A stretch of 64,000 nucleotides of DNA from Mycobacterium sp. IS-1264 (GCF_001954195.1 NZ_MBES01000064.1:1-64000), one strand, 5' to 3'. Positions 20,407 through 28,942 are shown, counted from the stretch's first letter. A program made the numbers and translations. Notes: a model not told the origin generated them from the letters alone.

Positions 20407-23057
20407 CCTCCCTTGAGGCGAATCTTCCAGCGCACGAAGCATAGATAGAAAACGCTGATCACCACCAGCATGGCCATGTCGAACCACCAGGTGCCGGCAT
20501 TGTGATGCCAATGTGAATCCTTCGGCACCTGCGGTCCCGGCTCCAGGCGAATCAAATCGATGGTGGAGGCCGACGTCGCGAAACCCCACCGCGCCGGTGT
20601 GGCCCAAGACATCTGGTCCAGCCCGATGCGCGCGGTGACGGGAATCATGCCGCCGGAGAACACCAGCTGCGACATGACCGCCACGACGAGCAGCGGCATG
20701 ATCTGGTCATTGGACTTGGCGATGGCCGACAGCGCCAACCCGAGCATCGCCGAGGCGACCGTGGTCGCCGCGACATCGACGAACAGCTCCAGCCCGGGCT
20801 TGCCCAGCGCCGCGGCGCCCTGGGTGGGGCCGCCCTTGCCGAGCAGCGTGATGGCGGTGACGATCGCCGACTGAACGATCGCGAACACGGTATAGACGCA
20901 GACCTTCGCGAGTAGGTAGGCGGTGGTGGACAGCCCGACCGCCTGCTCGCGCAGGAAGATGGGGCGCTCGCCGATGAGGTCCCGGATGGTGAGCGCGGTC
21001 CCCATGAAGACCGCACCGACGTTGAGCAGCACCAGGATCTGGCCGGGCTCGGTCGGCGCGGCACCCATGGGATTGGGTATGCCGAAGCCGACGTCGCCGG
21101 GCACCGACATCGACAGCGAGCCCATGATGAACGGCAGTAGCGCAAGGAAAGCAAAGTAGCCGCGGTCGCTCACGATCAAGCGAATCTGTCGCCGCGCGAT
21201 CGTGGAGAACTGCCGGACAAGGCTGGTTTGCGGCGGATCGCCCAGCTCGGCGGGTTTCTCCGGGGGTGGCGGCGGCGGGGCCGGGCCCGTCTGCGACAAG
21301 TACCGTGCTTTGGCCGCGTCGGGGTCGCCGGCGACCGTGCTGAAGATGTCGGCCCAGTTGGTGGTTCCCATCGCGGGGCCGATTTGGCTGGGCGGCCCGC
21401 AGAACGCGGTCTTGCCGCCGGGGGCGAGCAGCAGCACCTGATCGCAGACGTCGAGATAGGTCAGCGAGTGGGTGACCACGAGGACCACCCGGCCGGCGTC
21501 GGCGAGCTGCCGCAGCATCGTCATGACCTGCCGGTCCAGGGCGGGGTCCAGACCGGAGGTCGGCTCGTCCAGGATCAGCAGCGACGGCCCGGTCAGCAAC
21601 TCCAGCGCCACCGACGCGCGCTTGCGCTGGCCGCCCGACAACTTGTCCACCCGAGTCTGCAGGTGCTGGCTCATCTCGAGTTCCTCGAGCACCCGGGCCA
21701 CCACCTGGGCGCGGTCCTCCTTGGTGGTGTCCGGCGGCAGCCGCAGTTCGGCCGCATACATCAGCGCCTGTTGCACGGTCAGCTGACCGTGCACGACATC
21801 GTCCTGCGGCACCATGCCGATCCGGCTGCGCAGCGAGGCATATTCGGCGTGAACGTTGTGGCCCTCGAAGGCCACTGTGCCGTTGGTCGGGCTGGTATAC
21901 CCGGCTACCAACCTGGCGAACGTCGACTTCCCCGCGCCCGACGGGCCGATGACGGCCGTCAGCGTGCCGGGCAGCGCGCCCAGCGAGATGTCGTCCAGCA
22001 GCGTCTTGTTGTTGTCGATCGTCCAGGTCACCCCACGCACGTCGAGGCCGCCGGTGCGCGTCGCGGTCGCGGACTCGTCACGACGCGCCAGGACGCCGCC
22101 CGCGAAGACGAGGTCGATGTTGCCGATCGTGACGACGTCGCCCTCGTGCAGCAGCGCCACGTCGACCCGGGATCCGTTGACGAAGGTGCCATTGATGCTG
22201 CGGTTGTCATGAATCTCGGTGCCGCGCGTCGTCGGGATGAGGGTGGCGTGGTGGCGCGATGCCAGCACCTCGGGAATGACGATGTCGTTGTCGTTGGCGC
22301 GGCCGATCTTGATCGCTCCCGGCGTCGACTCCGCCGCTTTACCCGGCCGCAGCATCTTGATCATCGAGGTCGCGAGGTTCGACGCATCGGCGCCGACGCG
22401 CATGGTCTCGGGTCCGGCCGCGGGGGCCTGGGGCGCTTTCGCCGGCGGCGCCCGGTAGATCTGGGGTGACGAGTGCGATCCGCTGGGCGGGGCCGCCGGT
22501 TGCGGGCCGGTCGGGTAGCGCGGCTGCGGCCCGGATGGGTGACTGGGCAGCGGGCCCGATGGCTGAACCGGTTGCGGGCCGGTCGGGTAGCGCGGCTGCG
22601 GCCCGGACGGGGAGGGTTGCGGCTGGCCCACCCACGGCGAGGTGACGGTTGCCCGCGGGCCCTGGGCCGGTGCTGGGCCGCTCGGTTCGCCCTGCGGGGT
22701 GAGAAGCGGAATCGACGTCGTCAAGGGTGGGCGCCCGGCCGAGCCGACGTGGCGACCGACCTCGAAGGCCAGCGCCGGACCGTCCGGGTTTCCGATGTTG
22801 ACCCGAAGGCCGTCCAGGATGTCGACGGTCGGCACCCGCCGGCTGTTGACATAGAGGCCGTTGAGGCTGCCGTTGTCGATCGCGACCCATCGGCCCTGGT
22901 CGAATCGCACCAGCAGGTGCGTGCGCGATATCAGAGGGTGAGCGACGCGGACATCCGCCCGCAGGTCACGCCCGATCACGACATCGTTGCCTGCGGCGAA
23001 GGTGCGCTCGGCTCCGTCATACCGCACGGTCAGCACAGGCGGGGCTGGTCGGCTCAT
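20403..23057 (-). CDS. Two-FHA-domain ABC exporter, Rv1747-like
   Basis: From ATG 23057 the product is 884 residues, close to the 865 of M. tuberculosis Rv1747. Order: FHA-1 (about 26-90, with GRD, SRTH and NGLYVN motifs), a Pro/Gln/Ser linker (110-245), FHA-2 (about 250-315, GRA, SRHH, NGTFVN), an ATPase (Walker A GPSGAGKST near 371, signature LSGGQRKR, Walker B LLILDEPTSGLD), and an ABC-2 permease with six predicted membrane segments. Rv1747 exports cell-wall glycolipid precursors and is regulated by PknF phosphorylating linker threonines that then bind the FHA domains. Here the linker holds two copies of SGPQPRYPTGPQP, each with one Thr. No pknF is adjacent. The open frame continues past 23057, but that extension overlaps two other genes. 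Confidence 0.93.
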   Translation of the reverse strand: MSRPAPPVLTVRYDGAERTFAAGNDVVIGRDLRADVRVAHPLISRTHLLVRFDQGRWVAIDNGSLNGLYVNSRRVPTVDILDGLRVNIGNPDGPALAFEVGRHVGSAGRPPLTTSIPLLTPQGEPSGPAPAQGPRATVTSPWVGQPQPSPSGPQPRYPTGPQPVQPSGPLPSHPSGPQPRYPTGPQPAAPPSGSHSSPQIYRAPPAKAPQAPAAGPETMRVGADASNLATSMIKMLRPGKAAESTPGAIKIGRANDNDIVIPEVLASRHHATLIPTTRGTEIHDNRSINGTFVNGSRVDVALLHEGDVVTIGNIDLVFAGGVLARRDESATATRTGGLDVRGVTWTIDNNKTLLDDISLGALPGTLTAVIGPSGAGKSTFARLVAGYTSPTNGTVAFEGHNVHAEYASLRSRIGMVPQDDVVHGQLTVQQALMYAAELRLPPDTTKEDRAQVVARVLEELEMSQHLQTRVDKLSGGQRKRASVALELLTGPSLLILDEPTSGLDPALDRQVMTMLRQLADAGRVVLVVTHSLTYLDVCDQVLLLAPGGKTAFCGPPSQIGPAMGTTNWADIFSTVAGDPDAAKARYLSQTGPAPPPPPPEKPAELGDPPQTSLVRQFSTIARRQIRLIVSDRGYFAFLALLPFIMGSLSMSVPGDVGFGIPNPMGAAPTEPGQILVLLNVGAVFMGTALTIRDLIGERPIFLREQAVGLSTTAYLLAKVCVYTVFAIVQSAIVTAITLLGKGGPTQGAAALGKPGLELFVDVAATTVASAMLGLALSAIAKSNDQIMPLLVVAVMSQLVFSGGMIPVTARIGLDQMSWATPARWGFATSASTIDLIRLEPGPQVPKDSHWHHNAGTWWFDMAMLVVISVFYLCFVRWKIRLKGG
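22496..22607. repeat. 40-base direct repeat inside the ABC exporter linker
   Basis: Two identical 40-base copies at 22496-22535 and 22568-22607, 72 bases (24 codons) apart. Each encodes the Ser-Gly-Pro-Gln-Pro-Arg-Tyr-Pro-Thr-Gly-Pro-Gln-Pro unit on the minus strand. It looks like a recent in-frame duplication of the phospho-acceptor segment and could change copy number. Confidence 0.85.
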
Positions 23058-23096
23058 TACGCCAACTGTATCGGCTGGCGGCAAACGCAGGGCAAG

Positions 23097-23140
23097 CCAT
23101 CGCAACGTTTTCGATGGTGAAACGGCGGGTAACCCGCCGT
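23097..23140. promoter_or_regulatory. Two palindromes in a divergent promoter region
   Basis: CCATCG - 9 bases - CGATGG at 23097-23117, then a perfect 19-base palindrome ACGGCGGGT-A-ACCCGCCGT at 23122-23140. They lie between the ABC exporter start (23057) and the small acidic protein start (23143). The second ends two bases before that ATG, where a ribosome site would be expected, so a bound repressor or RNA hairpin could block translation. Confidence 0.5.
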
Positions 23141-23142
23141 CC

Positions 23143-23361
23143 ATGCAGCACAGCGACAATGACTTCCCCGACGACGTGCCGGTCGCGGATGCCGTTGAGC
23201 AACAGCAGCCGACCTCCGGTTCGCCGGCCGACGAGGACGACGCCACATCCTGGCCCGACGACGGCGACGTGCCGCTCGAGGCGGCCCCCTCCGACTGGCA
23301 GGAACAACGTGAGTCGGTCGTGATCGACCCGGAACTCGACGAGCCCGAGCAGTACGAATAG
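23143..23361 (+). CDS. Small acidic conserved mycobacterial protein
   Basis: ATG 23143 gives 72 residues: MQHSDNDFPDDVPVADAVEQ onward, strongly acidic, without membrane segments, ending in DPELDEPEQYE. The middle DWQEQRESVVIDPELDEP block is of the kind conserved in small mycobacterial unknowns. It is probably disordered. The longer open frame upstream overlaps the start of the exporter gene and is rejected. There is no Shine-Dalgarno sequence; the space is taken by a 19-base palindrome, and translation may be leaderless or controlled by that element. Confidence 0.68.
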   Translation: MQHSDNDFPDDVPVADAVEQQQPTSGSPADEDDATSWPDDGDVPLEAAPSDWQEQRESVVIDPELDEPEQYE

Positions 23362-23403
23362 CCCTGCGGTGCAGGCGCTTTCGCGGCAGCTGCTCGGCTC
23401 CCG

Positions 23404-24453
23404 CTATCCGGCGGCGGCGGTGATCTCCGGTGTGCGCCAAGCGCTGCCGGGGCCGGTCGTGACATCCTTGACGAAGTCCCCGATGTAGCGGATGGCGCGC
23501 CGCCCCTCGGGCAGGATGTCGGCCGCCAACGGAAAGTCGTGAATCTGCCCGTCCCAAAGATGCAAATCGCAGCGGATTCCACTGGCTTCCAAGCGCTTCG
23601 CCATGAGCTCGGCGTCTGGGAGCAACAGCTCATCGGAGCTGGCGTGGATGGCCACCGGAGGCAGCGAGGACAGGTCGGCGTCGACCGGTGAGACCACGCG
23701 CGCCTTGGCACTCCCGTTGCCCACCGGCAGTTGCACCTCGCCGAGGTATCGGGCGAACATCGACAACGCCCCGCGGGTGAACATCGAGCACTTGCGTGCG
23801 TTCCGATGCTTGAGCTTGCGGGCCGGATCCGGGTCCGTGAAGGGCGAAACCGTCGCGATTCCAGCCGGTTTCGCAAGGCGGTTCCGGATGGCGGCCAGCG
23901 TGGTCATGAACGCGAGGTACCCACCGGCGGAGTCGCCCGCCACGACGATTCGGTCATCGTCGTAACCCCGCTGCCGCAACCAGCGCAGCCCGCTGAGGCC
24001 GTCTTCGATCGCGTCGCTGATTTGATGCGACGGCAGTTTTCGGTATCCGACCGTGAGCACACCGGCGTCGGCCGCCTTCGACAAACGACACACCACGGAG
24101 CGGTGGGTGTTCAGGCCGCAGGTCAGAAACGCGCCGCCGTGTAAGTAGAGGATTGCGCGCGCCGGCGACGCCCCCCGCGCGCGAACCCATTCCGCGCCGC
24201 AATGTTCGAGTTGTATCGGTTCGATCGTCGCCGACGAGCGAATGCGTGGCAGCAAACCGGCCATGCTGTCGACGTATTCGAATGGCCAGCGCAGATGCGG
24301 CTGAATTGCCCAGGCGCGCACTGCGTTTTTCACGATCAACCGGCTGGCCAACGAAACAGCAACCGATTGTGCGCTGTGCCCGTGGTGAATTCGCCGATTG
24401 CCCATGTTGCGCCGCAACGAATGACGGCGACGCTTCGGATCCCTTGTGGCCAT
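23404..24453 (-). CDS. HSL-type alpha/beta hydrolase (Lip-family esterase)
   Basis: ATG 24453 is chosen because AGGAG lies nine bases upstream; the product is 349 residues. It has the hormone-sensitive-lipase motif HGGAF for the oxyanion hole, the nucleophile elbow GDSAGG, an acidic residue in the SSDELLLPDA region and a late His in GQIHDFPL. These are the marks of mycobacterial Lip proteins such as LipH/LipN that cleave short acyl esters. The N-terminus is Arg/His-rich and not a clear signal peptide. It stands alone, divergent from the SDR gene at 24601. Confidence 0.88.
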   Translation of the reverse strand: MATRDPKRRRHSLRRNMGNRRIHHGHSAQSVAVSLASRLIVKNAVRAWAIQPHLRWPFEYVDSMAGLLPRIRSSATIEPIQLEHCGAEWVRARGASPARAILYLHGGAFLTCGLNTHRSVVCRLSKAADAGVLTVGYRKLPSHQISDAIEDGLSGLRWLRQRGYDDDRIVVAGDSAGGYLAFMTTLAAIRNRLAKPAGIATVSPFTDPDPARKLKHRNARKCSMFTRGALSMFARYLGEVQLPVGNGSAKARVVSPVDADLSSLPPVAIHASSDELLLPDAELMAKRLEASGIRCDLHLWDGQIHDFPLAADILPEGRRAIRYIGDFVKDVTTGPGSAWRTPEITAAAG

Positions 24454-24600
24454 TGGCAACAACTCCTATTTGGACAAGCGGATACCCGGCCTCCGGACCA
24501 GGAAAACTCTGCGTAAAGCCCGTGGCAAAGTTGGGTTTCTCACGGTTTACGCGTGCGAAAGCCGGGTATTCCGGCTTTATCTATGTGCGCGCCGAGCGCG

Positions 24601-25458
24601 ATGGCCCAAGATATGGGCATGGACGCTATCAACGGTCGGCTGTTGGCGGAGCGGGTCGCGGTCGTCACGGGCGGCGGCGGAGGAATCGGCGCGGCCACCG
24701 CGCGGCTGTTCGCCCAGCATGGCGCGCGGGTGGTCATCGCCGACAGCGACGCCGAACTCGCACAACGAACGGCCGACGACATCGCGGCGGCTGGGGGTTC
24801 TGCCCTGGCGGTGACCACCGACGTTCGCGACGCCAATCAGGTTGCGGCCTTGGCGCAAACGGTGCTGGATCGCGACGGGCGGATAGATATTTTGGTGAAC
24901 AATGTCGGTCATTGGTTGCGTCACCCGGGCAATTTCGTCGACACCGACCCGCAGCTGTGGGATGAGCTCTACCGCATCAACCTGCACCATGTTTTCCTCG
25001 TCACCCACGCATTCCTGCCGGCGATGATCGGCCAGCGCGCGGGTGCGATCGTCAACGTCTCGTCGGTCGAAGGCTTGCGCGGTTACCCGGAGGATCCGGT
25101 CTACGCCGCGTTCAAAGCGGCCGTCATCCACTTCACGCGCAGCCTCGCGGTCCAGGTGGGCCGCGATGGAGTGCGGGTCAACGGCGTTGGTCCTGACGTG
25201 ACCGAATCGCTGCAGGTGCCCTACTCGCAGTGGCTATCCGCCGAGGAGCAGACGCAGTGGCCGCAATGGGTTCCCGTCGGCCGGATGGGCCTGCCCGAGG
25301 ACCAGGCCCGCGTCATCCTCTTCCTGGCGTCGGACCTGTCGGCGTTCGTCACCGGCCACACCATCCCGACCGACGGCGGCACCGGGGCGGCGGGCGGATG
25401 GTTCCGCTCGTCGCGCCGGGCGGATCGCGAATGGACGAATCGCCCGATCGCACCCTGA
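24601..25458 (+). CDS. Short-chain dehydrogenase/reductase (SDR)
   Basis: A classical SDR with TGGGGGIG, NNVG in place of NNAG, and the catalytic YAAFK. The start is uncertain among ATGs at 24601, 24613 and 24619; no ribosome site clearly decides, and the last would leave the usual distance of about ten residues to the Rossmann strand. The C-terminal TDGGTGAAGGW is the family end motif, followed by a basic tail. Substrate unknown. It lies between a lipase and an anchored Gln-rich protein, without an obvious operon. Confidence 0.84.
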   Translation: MAQDMGMDAINGRLLAERVAVVTGGGGGIGAATARLFAQHGARVVIADSDAELAQRTADDIAAAGGSALAVTTDVRDANQVAALAQTVLDRDGRIDILVNNVGHWLRHPGNFVDTDPQLWDELYRINLHHVFLVTHAFLPAMIGQRAGAIVNVSSVEGLRGYPEDPVYAAFKAAVIHFTRSLAVQVGRDGVRVNGVGPDVTESLQVPYSQWLSAEEQTQWPQWVPVGRMGLPEDQARVILFLASDLSAFVTGHTIPTDGGTGAAGGWFRSSRRADREWTNRPIAP

Positions 25459-25466
25459 CCCAGCCG

Positions 25467-25787
25467 TCAACTTCCGGGGACCGAGAGAGTGGCTTGCTGC
25501 TCGACCTGCAGCCCCTGTTGCTCGTCTTGCTGGGCTTGCTGGAGGTCCAGTCGCTCTTGCTCTTGGGCCTGCTGTTCGGCCTGTTGCATCTGCTGCTGGG
25601 CCTGGAGCTGTTGTTGCAGTTGGGCTTCGTCGTCGTTGCCGTCTGCTACGACGCGGGTAAGCTCCGATCCCCCAACGGTTTTCGTGTCGTCATATTGCGG
25701 GGTGTGAAATAGCGCCAGCATCGCAAACGTCGCGATACCGGCGAGAACGGTTTGGATCAAAATGCGTTGCTTGTGCGCCGCCATCAC
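25467..25787 (-). CDS. Gln-rich membrane-anchored coiled-coil protein
   Basis: A 106-residue protein. An N-terminal hydrophobic segment (QTVLAGIATFAMLALF) acts as signal anchor. The exported part carries a highly biased region (residues about 55-95) made of Gln, Glu, Ala and Leu (QLQQQLQAQQQMQQAEQQ) that should form a coiled coil. The two adjacent ATG codons at 25787 and 25784 are equivalent starts. The antisense frame over the repeat encodes a Cys/Ser run and is not a gene. Function unknown. Confidence 0.65.
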   Translation of the reverse strand: MMAAHKQRILIQTVLAGIATFAMLALFHTPQYDDTKTVGGSELTRVVADGNDDEAQLQQQLQAQQQMQQAEQQAQEQERLDLQQAQQDEQQGLQVEQQATLSVPGS

Positions 25788-25810
25788 GCAACATTGCGCT
25801 TCGGTGTTAG

Positions 25811-25842
25811 CAGCGGCCTGGATCGCAGTTATCGATCCGCTG
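25811..25842 (-). terminator. Hairpin downstream of the molybdopterin oxidoreductase
   Basis: GGATCG - 7 bases - CGATCC (25820-25838), flanked by an outer CAGC/GCTG pair separated by a bulge. It follows the stop codon at 25848 on the minus strand and precedes the Gln-rich protein gene. There is no U-tract, so terminator function is tentative. Confidence 0.35.
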
Positions 25843-25847
25843 TGAGA

Positions 25848-28106
25848 TCAGACGCTTTGCGCGGCTCGAAATCGCGCTTGCTCGTGGATCACGGTGACCG
25901 GAATACCGTTGAGGACACCATTACCGGAGGGCTCGTCGATGAACGCCGGCGGGGAAAGCACATTGGTGTTGGCGCCCGGCGAGCTGTTGGCCACCGACAT
26001 GCGGGTGCCCGGCTTGCCGTGGCCCCAGCCGTGCGGCATCGACACCACGCCGGGTTTGATCGCGTCGGTGATCTCGACGGGGACCCTGATCTCGCCGGCC
26101 TCCGATTTCACGGTGACGACGTCGTCGTCGGCCACACCGAAGCGCGCGGCGTCGTCGGGGTGGATCAGCAGCGTGCACCGGTCCTTGCCCTTCATCAGCG
26201 CGGGCACGTTGTGCAGCCAGGTGTTGTTCGAACGCAGATGTCGCCGGCTGACCAGCACCAGCGGCTCGTCGCGCCGTTCCAGGCGCGCGGCTAGCCGCGG
26301 CAGGTCGTCGAGCAGGTATTGGGGGGCGAGCCGGATTTTCTTGTCGGGCGTGCCCAGGATGTCGGGCAGCTGGGGCACCATCGGCCCGAAGTCGATCCCG
26401 TTGGGGTTGGCCTTGAGCATGTCCAACGTGAGGCCGCCCGGGTTCTGCCCGTACTGGTCCCCGAACGGGCCGGTCCGCAGCGTCAGGTCGAGCATCCGTT
26501 CCGGGCCGCCTTTCAAACCGGCATCGTCATAGAGCTTGCGGATCTCCGCGCCGTCGAGGCCGCGCGTGAACGCCAGGTAGTCGAAGAAGCCGTCGTCGAT
26601 CGCCGCGACGTCGACGTCTTCGGCGGGTGTGCCGGTGCACAGGCCCGTCAGCCGGATCAGGATCTCCCATTCGTGCGGGCGATCACCCGGGTCAAACACC
26701 GGGGCCGAGTAGTTCGCGATGCTGCGGATCGCAAACAACAAGATGAGGTCGTCGTGGTGAGGTTGCTCGAGCGGGGAGAGCCCCGGCAGGATCACGTCGG
26801 CGTGCCGCGTTGTCTCGTTGAGCCACAGGTCAATCGAGATCATCGCGTCCAGCATCGGCAGCACCTCGTCGAGTTTGTCTCCCCCCGGCGTGGACAACAC
26901 CGGGTTGCCCGCGACCGTGATCAGCGCCTTGAGCTGCCCGTCGCCCCGCGTAGCGATCTCTTCGGCCATGCACGACACCGGCGCCTGGCCGAGAACTTCC
27001 TTCGCGCCGCGAACGCGCGTGTGCCACCGGCCGAATTCGGCGGCGCCGCCCTCCAGGCCGGGCAGCGGCTGGGAGGTGATCGACCAGGCCGCCGGCTTCG
27101 GGAACATCGCCCCGCCGGGCGTGTCGAAGTGGCCGATCAAGATGTTGATCACGTCGACCAGCCAGCTGGCCAGGCTGCCAAACTCCTGATTGCACAGGCC
27201 AATTCGGCCGTACACCACCGACTTGGGGGTGCCCGTGAGCTCACGGGCCAGCCCGCGGATCCGATCCGCGTCGATGCCGGTGACGGCGCTGACCCGTTCC
27301 GGCGGCCAATCCGCGGCGACCCGGCGCATCGTATCGACGCCGTCGACGTGCGGTCCTGGGTCGATCAGGTCTTCGTCAAACAGCGTGTGCGCGACCGCAA
27401 GCAGCAGCGCCGCATCGGTGCCCGGGACGATAGGAAGCCACTCGTCGGCGCGGGCGGCGGTCAGCGTGCGCACCGGATCGATCACGATCACCTTGCCGCG
27501 TTTGCGGATCGCTTCGATCAGGCCCATCACGTTGGGCGCGGCCAGCAGCGATCCCTGCGACGCGGCGGGGTTGGCGCCCATGATGACCATCAGGTCGGTG
27601 CGTTCGATGTCGGGCACCGGGAAGTTCCACCAGAGGCCGTACATCAGGTGCGACGACAGGTTCTTGGGCCACTGGTCGACGGTCCCCGGCGAATACGTGA
27701 CTGGCATCCCCGACATGCCCAGCAGCACGCCCGAGTAGCGGGCCAGCGAGAAGGAATGTGCTAGCGGGTTGCCGGTGTAGGCGCTGACCGCGCCGATCCC
27801 GTACTTTTCGATGACCGGCGTCAGCAGCTCGGTGCAGCGGCGAAACGCCGCGTCCCAGCTGACCTCCTGCCAGCGACCGTCGACCTTGATCAGTGGGCGG
27901 CGGATGCGGTCCGGGTCGTCGTGCAGCGCGGCCAGTGACACGCCTTTGGGACAGATGTGTCCGCGGCTCCACACGTCGTCGGGATTGCCGCGGATGCTGG
28001 TGACCTTCCCGTCTGTGGGGCCGCCTTCGACGTGAATTTCCAAGCCGCACATGGCTTCACACAGTGGACAGGTACGCAGATGCCTGCCGTTATTGCCGGT
28101 CGTCAC
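25848..28106 (-). CDS. Molybdopterin-dependent oxidoreductase (formate dehydrogenase/nitrate reductase-like)
   Basis: The GTG at 28106 (MTTGNNGRHLRTCPLC) gives 752 residues. The N-terminal [4Fe-4S] site is C13-x2-C16-x3-C20 and C52 (HICPKG). After it come the molybdopterin domains with IMGANPAASQGSL, VIDPVRTLTA and a C-terminal MoCo dinucleotide-binding domain with VSRRHLRSNNTWLHN and SMPHGWGHG. This is the DMSO-reductase superfamily, catalytic subunit only. No FeS or membrane subunit or maturation gene lies nearby, so electrons must go to a soluble partner. A strong palindrome lies just upstream of the start. Confidence 0.92.
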   Translation of the reverse strand: MTTGNNGRHLRTCPLCEAMCGLEIHVEGGPTDGKVTSIRGNPDDVWSRGHICPKGVSLAALHDDPDRIRRPLIKVDGRWQEVSWDAAFRRCTELLTPVIEKYGIGAVSAYTGNPLAHSFSLARYSGVLLGMSGMPVTYSPGTVDQWPKNLSSHLMYGLWWNFPVPDIERTDLMVIMGANPAASQGSLLAAPNVMGLIEAIRKRGKVIVIDPVRTLTAARADEWLPIVPGTDAALLLAVAHTLFDEDLIDPGPHVDGVDTMRRVAADWPPERVSAVTGIDADRIRGLARELTGTPKSVVYGRIGLCNQEFGSLASWLVDVINILIGHFDTPGGAMFPKPAAWSITSQPLPGLEGGAAEFGRWHTRVRGAKEVLGQAPVSCMAEEIATRGDGQLKALITVAGNPVLSTPGGDKLDEVLPMLDAMISIDLWLNETTRHADVILPGLSPLEQPHHDDLILLFAIRSIANYSAPVFDPGDRPHEWEILIRLTGLCTGTPAEDVDVAAIDDGFFDYLAFTRGLDGAEIRKLYDDAGLKGGPERMLDLTLRTGPFGDQYGQNPGGLTLDMLKANPNGIDFGPMVPQLPDILGTPDKKIRLAPQYLLDDLPRLAARLERRDEPLVLVSRRHLRSNNTWLHNVPALMKGKDRCTLLIHPDDAARFGVADDDVVTVKSEAGEIRVPVEITDAIKPGVVSMPHGWGHGKPGTRMSVANSSPGANTNVLSPPAFIDEPSGNGVLNGIPVTVIHEQARFRAAQSV

Positions 28107-28118
28107 CCACTCACTGTA

Positions 28119-28141
28119 TTCCGCTACTCTCGGTAGCGGAA
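28119..28141. promoter_or_regulatory. Perfect inverted repeat upstream of the molybdopterin oxidoreductase
   Basis: TTCCGCTAC - TCTCG - GTAGCGGAA, nine perfect pairs with a five-base centre, 13 bases before the GTG at 28106 in the divergent gap. The geometry suits a TetR-like or other dimeric repressor. No regulator gene is adjacent. Confidence 0.55.
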
Positions 28142-28255
28142 GTACCCAAAAATCGCGGCACTCGCTGACAAACCGCTGATGATCGGGTCTGAGACACATT
28201 TGAATCTGACAAGTCGGCTGTACAACGGCGAGACGCCGACCCTAGCGTCGAGTAC

Positions 28256-28429
28256 ATGACCGATCGGCACGACATCGAGTACCTGCGCCGCGAGGTCCTC
28301 GACCGGATCGATGCGCACCCTTTCGAGGACTGGTCCCCCGCCCTCTTGCGGGCCCTGATCGCCGTCTTCGACCTAAACGGAGTCACGCGGGCGGCCACCC
28401 ACGGCTTCCGCCCCCACCTCGTCAGGTAA
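28256..28429 (+). CDS. Small 57-residue protein, unknown
   Basis: An open frame from ATG 28256 to TAA 28427-28429, reading MTDRHDIEYLRREVLDRIDA and then a Trp/Leu-rich helix (FEDWSPALLRALIAVFDLNG). Composition, high third-position GC and two predicted amphipathic helices favour a real gene. It lies divergently from the molybdopterin oxidoreductase and 28 bases before the SnoaL-like gene, so it may lead that transcript. No family recognised. Confidence 0.5.
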   Translation: MTDRHDIEYLRREVLDRIDAHPFEDWSPALLRALIAVFDLNGVTRAATHGFRPHLVR

Positions 28430-28457
28430 CTCCGCAGCGCTGACTAAAGTCCCGACG

Positions 28458-28907
28458 ATGGAGATGTGGGAACTGGTCGCGCGTGAGCAGATCCGCGACA
28501 CCCTCGCGCGGTACAACTGGTCGGGTGATGCCGGACGGCTCGACGGACTTGCCGAAACATTCTGCGCGGACGGTGTTCTCGAGATACGTGGGTCCGAACC
28601 ACTGCGCGGTCGAGCCCAGATCGCGGCCTTTCTCGGCGGTGTCACCGGCAACCTCGCCGACAACATCGACGTCAAACCGGTTGTGCGGCACAACGTCGCC
28701 ACCGTGGTGTTCACCGGCCTGACCCCGGACGAGGCCCACGTCGAGTCGTACTTCACCGTGGTCACCCATATCGGGCTCGACCATTTCGGTCGTTATCGCG
28801 ACGTCCTGGTGCCCGACGGTGATACCTGGCTGATCAAGCACCGCAAGGTATCGACCGATTGGGCGGCCCCCGACTCGGTCATGGCCCGACGGCCGCCGAA
28901 CGTGTAA
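28458..28907 (+). CDS. SnoaL-like/NTF2-fold protein
   Basis: A 149-residue single-domain protein. The opening helix REQIRDTLARYNWSGDAGRLDGLAETFCADG and the later HNVATVVFTG strand are typical of the SnoaL_4/NTF2-like cone fold used by polyketide cyclases, scytalone dehydratase and ketosteroid isomerase relatives. An Asp in DAGRLDGL and a His in VVRHNV could be catalytic. It may be an isomerase or dehydratase, or only ligand-binding. A related fold occurs at 45274-45753 in this window. Confidence 0.78.
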   Translation: MEMWELVAREQIRDTLARYNWSGDAGRLDGLAETFCADGVLEIRGSEPLRGRAQIAAFLGGVTGNLADNIDVKPVVRHNVATVVFTGLTPDEAHVESYFTVVTHIGLDHFGRYRDVLVPDGDTWLIKHRKVSTDWAAPDSVMARRPPNV

Positions 28908-28942
28908 TCAGTGCGACCGGCGTCGGCGTGTCGTCGCAGCGG

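Noticed and set aside
23058..23876. N-terminal extension of the ABC exporter frame
   Set aside because: It overlaps the small acidic protein and lipase genes, is Arg/Ser/Pro-biased, and the FHA domain begins right after ATG 23057.
24482..24569. ATACCCGGC/GCCGGGTAT inverted repeat between the lipase and SDR genes
   Set aside because: The arms are 70 bases apart and no regulator or hairpin role is evident.
25489..25707. Cys/Ser-rich frame opposite the Gln-rich protein
   Set aside because: It is only the complement of Gln/Leu codon repeats.
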